Positions 62,083 through 64,000 of a stretch of 64,000 bases of DNA are shown piece after piece. A model generated the notes under the pieces. That model had not been told where the DNA came from. It saw only the letters and a program-made list of their open reading frames with translations, and did not search any database. This DNA is from an uncultured Chloroflexales bacterium. Its GTDB lineage: Bacteria; Chloroflexota; Chloroflexia; Chloroflexales; Chloroflexaceae. Position numbers and translations under genes: made by a program. Numbering within the stretch: position 1 is the first letter of the stretch; every line of letters starts with the position of its first letter. Location: positions 58,546 through 122,545 of the forward strand of contig CALGUG010000047.1 in the NCBI GenBank assembly GCA_937902315.1. The letters are read 5' to 3'.

Positions 62083-63282
62083 TTAGTTTTGAGAACGAAC
62101 AAAATGGTCGGCGAAATCGAGATAGCGCTGCCAATCGTAGAGTGTAATGTCGTGCGGACCGGTGCGTAAGTGATAACTTACCCGCTTGAGAAGCGGTTTT
62201 TCGGCCTCGGGCATCTCGTCATTGCTCAGCGAATCGAAACCGTAAAGATCGTAAATTTGACTGGCGTACTTCGCGCTCAAAAATTCGCCGCGTGGATCGG
62301 CCCACAGATCTTCGCTCGCACTTGCCACGTAGAGCGGGCGAGGTGCGATCAGCGCCAAAAGCATATGCTGGTCGATTGGAAGCTCGTTTTCACGCCCGTT
62401 GTAGTGGTGGAAGGTGCGGCTGAACCAGTGTGGGAAGCGTAGATTGATGGCCGTTACGGTTTCGCCGAAGATGCGGCGCGAAAGCGCAGCGCCACCGCAG
62501 CCCGAGTTGTTCGAGATTACGGCTGCGAAGCGCTCGTCGAGTGCGCCCGCCCAGAGAGCCGCTTTGCCTAGACGAGAGTGACCGTGCACGATCACACGCT
62601 CTGCATCGAGATCCTCGTCTAGCTCGATATAGTCGAGCGCACGGCTCAAGCCCCAGGCCCAAGCTCCGATCGCCTGCCAGTCGTCGTTGCCGCGATGCTC
62701 TGGGAAGAGCGAAAGCACTCCATTGCGGAACTGCTTGGAATCGTCGGGCGCGATGTTGCCATAGTAGATCGTCGCAACCGCATAGCCACGCCCAATGACC
62801 TCTTCGATCTCCCAACGCGAGGCTTGATCGCCACGGCTTGCTCCTTCGTCGCGCAGCCAGCCGCTCGGAATAGCGATGTTTTCGTCGTTGTAAACGGTGT
62901 GGTTGCCCTCGAAGTTGAGGCCTAAGAAGACTGGGATTTTGCCAGAGGAGTGTTTGGGCTGGTAGATTAGGAGATCGAAGGAGTGGTAGAGATCGTCGCG
63001 TTCAACCGTGAGCTGAATCTGTTTCCGAACGGCTTTGCCATTGATCGCTTCGGCATCGTATTCGTGCAGGCGATGCAATAGCTTAAAGGGTTCGTCGGGA
63101 ACATAACCATAGACGTGTTTCGAAAACAGTTCGAGCAGTTCGGGCCGACGTTTCTGTTCCCAGGTGGCCACGTCGTTGATGGACTGGCCACTGCTGCTAC
63201 GTAACAGCTCGGGCAGGGTGTAAGCAGGAATGGCGGCTTCGTCGTAGTTGGGCGGCGGGATCTGATTAGTCTGATCAGACAT
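62083..63282 (-). CDS. CE15-like glucuronoyl esterase / alpha/beta hydrolase
   Basis: A protein of 399 residues. The nucleophile elbow GHSRLGKAALW has Ser236 in the G-x-S-R-x-G-K pattern of CE15 enzymes, SGCGGAALSRR follows, and the catalytic histidine is in RTGPHDITLYDW (His377). CE15 enzymes cleave ester links between glucuronoxylan and lignin. Most are secreted, but this one has no signal peptide, so it acts on imported material or another ester. ATG at 63282 has GAGGAAAG upstream. First gene of the sugar operon. Confidence 0.87.
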   Translation of the reverse strand: MSDQTNQIPPPNYDEAAIPAYTLPELLRSSSGQSINDVATWEQKRRPELLELFSKHVYGYVPDEPFKLLHRLHEYDAEAINGKAVRKQIQLTVERDDLYHSFDLLIYQPKHSSGKIPVFLGLNFEGNHTVYNDENIAIPSGWLRDEGASRGDQASRWEIEEVIGRGYAVATIYYGNIAPDDSKQFRNGVLSLFPEHRGNDDWQAIGAWAWGLSRALDYIELDEDLDAERVIVHGHSRLGKAALWAGALDERFAAVISNNSGCGGAALSRRIFGETVTAINLRFPHWFSRTFHHYNGRENELPIDQHMLLALIAPRPLYVASASEDLWADPRGEFLSAKYASQIYDLYGFDSLSNDEMPEAEKPLLKRVSYHLRTGPHDITLYDWQRYLDFADHFVRSQN

Positions 63283-63356
63283 ATCTTTCCTCATACTGAG
63301 CACGACGCCCTGTGAGCGCCATTGCTCAACTATTGGTAAAAAAACCGCATAGGTTT

Positions 63357-63384
63357 ATTATACGCAAGCTCCGCGCTGAGACAA
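63357..63384 (-). promoter_or_regulatory. Promoter of the sugar operon
   Basis: On the minus strand TTGTCT (63384-63379), 16-base spacer, TATAAT (63362-63357), 75 bp before the esterase start codon. Confidence 0.7.
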
Positions 63385-63582
63385 CCTTATTCAGAGCCGT
63401 TTTTCATCTATTCGTCCGTTTTACTCCATTTCAGCATCATTTCAGTATGTTCTCATCAAGAAAATGATTGACAAATTCAAAATAAAATCTCTAATGCCTA
63501 AGAACATTATGCATAAGCTAGCTATGTGACACCAAATCTGTTTCAAGACCTGTATTATGGCCATGGGTGAAACAAAATAGTT

Positions 63583-63749
63583 GATACCAAATTCGCTAGT
63601 TTACTTTCTATTTGGCCTTCGGCAGAGCGGAACCTGACTCTTTTTGTTGTGTGACATTTCGCGCGACAGCGCGAAATGTCACACAACTCTTTCCCCGTTT
63701 TTATTTTTCTGGGTTACAAGAGCGCAAGTCTTTAAACGGATTTGGTATG
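63583..63749 (+). repeat. Repeat B element 8
   Basis: Ends ATACCAAATTCG and CGGATTTGGTAT, internal TTTGGCCTTCGGCAGAGCGG, then the perfect hairpin 63646-63687 and CCCCGTTTTTATTTTTCTGG. Followed by an inverted repeat A. Confidence 0.88.
63646..63687. repeat. Perfect 19-bp palindrome inside repeat B element 8
   Basis: Arms start GTTGTGTGACATTTCGCGC and mirror exactly around GACA. Shorter or decayed versions of the same hairpin occupy the same place in elements 2, 3 and 6. Confidence 0.85.
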
Positions 63750-63824
63750 AGTTCCTCTGAATCGTCGCTTTGGGGTGGGCTTTCGGCACACAGCTACAAG
63801 CCTCATTTGTTGGGCGGGATGTTG

Positions 63825-63842
63825 ATAGCCGTAGGCGGACGC
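63825..63842 (-). repeat. Repeat A core, inverted copy 16
   Basis: Core with A for G at the first base, preceded by GTTGGGCGGGATGTTG and by GCACACAGCTACAAGCCTC, the full-length left flank, and followed by GCGCCAAGGACC. Confidence 0.88.
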
Positions 63843-63946
63843 GCCAAGGACCTTCTTTTTGGGGTAGAACCTAAACGCAGTAATATTGAAGAAATAAAAC
63901 CAGATTTCGCATCGTCTGCGACAATCACAAACATTCTGAAAAAAGA

Positions 63947-63990
63947 AACATGAGTCATCCCGGAGTTTGTCGGGGTGGCTCATGTTTTTG
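63947..63990. terminator. Bidirectional terminator at the window end
   Basis: ACATGAGTCATCCCG and CGGGGTGGCTCATGT pair, with T runs on both strands. It probably ends a leftward gene lying beyond base 64000. Confidence 0.75.
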
Positions 63991-64000
63991 GGCAAAAAAA

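Overview
This window looks like bacterial chromosome, most likely from a member of the Chloroflexota (class Chloroflexia, possibly a Herpetosiphon-like filamentous bacterium). The reasons are the style of the family-5 solute-binding lipoprotein and its permeases, the fused AccD-AccA carboxyltransferase, a Gram-positive-like core (LCP protein, DAK2/DegV fatty-acid kinase, Asp23-like protein, PyrR) and moderate GC. This taxonomic call is inference. About 50 protein genes are supported. No rRNA, tRNA, CRISPR array, transposase or prophage gene was found.

Layout: 1-4373 (+) end of an LCP-family gene, murJ, a methyltransferase, a phosphoribosyltransferase and a small P-loop kinase. 4636-6009 (-) hflX. 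6258-7537 (+) two unknown membrane proteins. 8069-13141 (-) a phosphatase-like pseudoenzyme, rfbB, an MFS carrier and an FtsW/RodA protein. 13317-19460 (+) pepF and a peptide-type ABC transporter (lipoprotein plus two permeases, no ATPases). 19978-23580 (-) the pyrimidine operon pyrR-pyrB-pyrC behind a recognisable PyrR attenuator. 23802-25334 (-) a CAP-domain protein and rpmB. 25678-34679 (+) an Asp23-like gene, a FakA-like kinase, two DegV proteins, recG and accDA: activation of exogenous fatty acids beside the first step of fatty-acid synthesis. 35751-41367 (+) a receiver-like protein, a helicase-associated-domain protein, recO, a PH/SHOCT protein and purine nucleoside phosphorylase. 41428-42933 (-) xylulokinase. 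43187-51530 (+, with one small - gene) a GNAT, a DsbA-like protein, secD-secF, an isocitrate/isopropylmalate-dehydrogenase relative, a 36-residue membrane microprotein, an adenylate-kinase relative and a CnoX-like thioredoxin-TPR protein. 52190-54738 (-) an RluA enzyme and a nicotinate phosphoribosyltransferase with an operator over its promoter. 54989-63282 (-) a sugar-catabolism cluster: two Gfo/Idh/MocA oxidoreductases, a lactonase, two SDRs, two TIM-barrel isomerase/lyase proteins and a cytoplasmic CE15-like esterase.

Two observations stand out. First, the solute-binding lipoprotein at 15301-17253 has its two halves in swapped order (the normally C-terminal half follows the lipobox, the normally N-terminal half ends the protein), with the break at a domain boundary: an apparent natural circular permutation. 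Second, the intergenic regions are seeded with two dispersed repeat families. Repeat A has an 18-bp near-invariant core and 16 copies, eight in each orientation. Repeat B is a MITE-like element of roughly 115-220 bp with terminal inverted repeats close to ATACCAAATCCG. The two often occur together as composites. They explain most of the long gene-free stretches.
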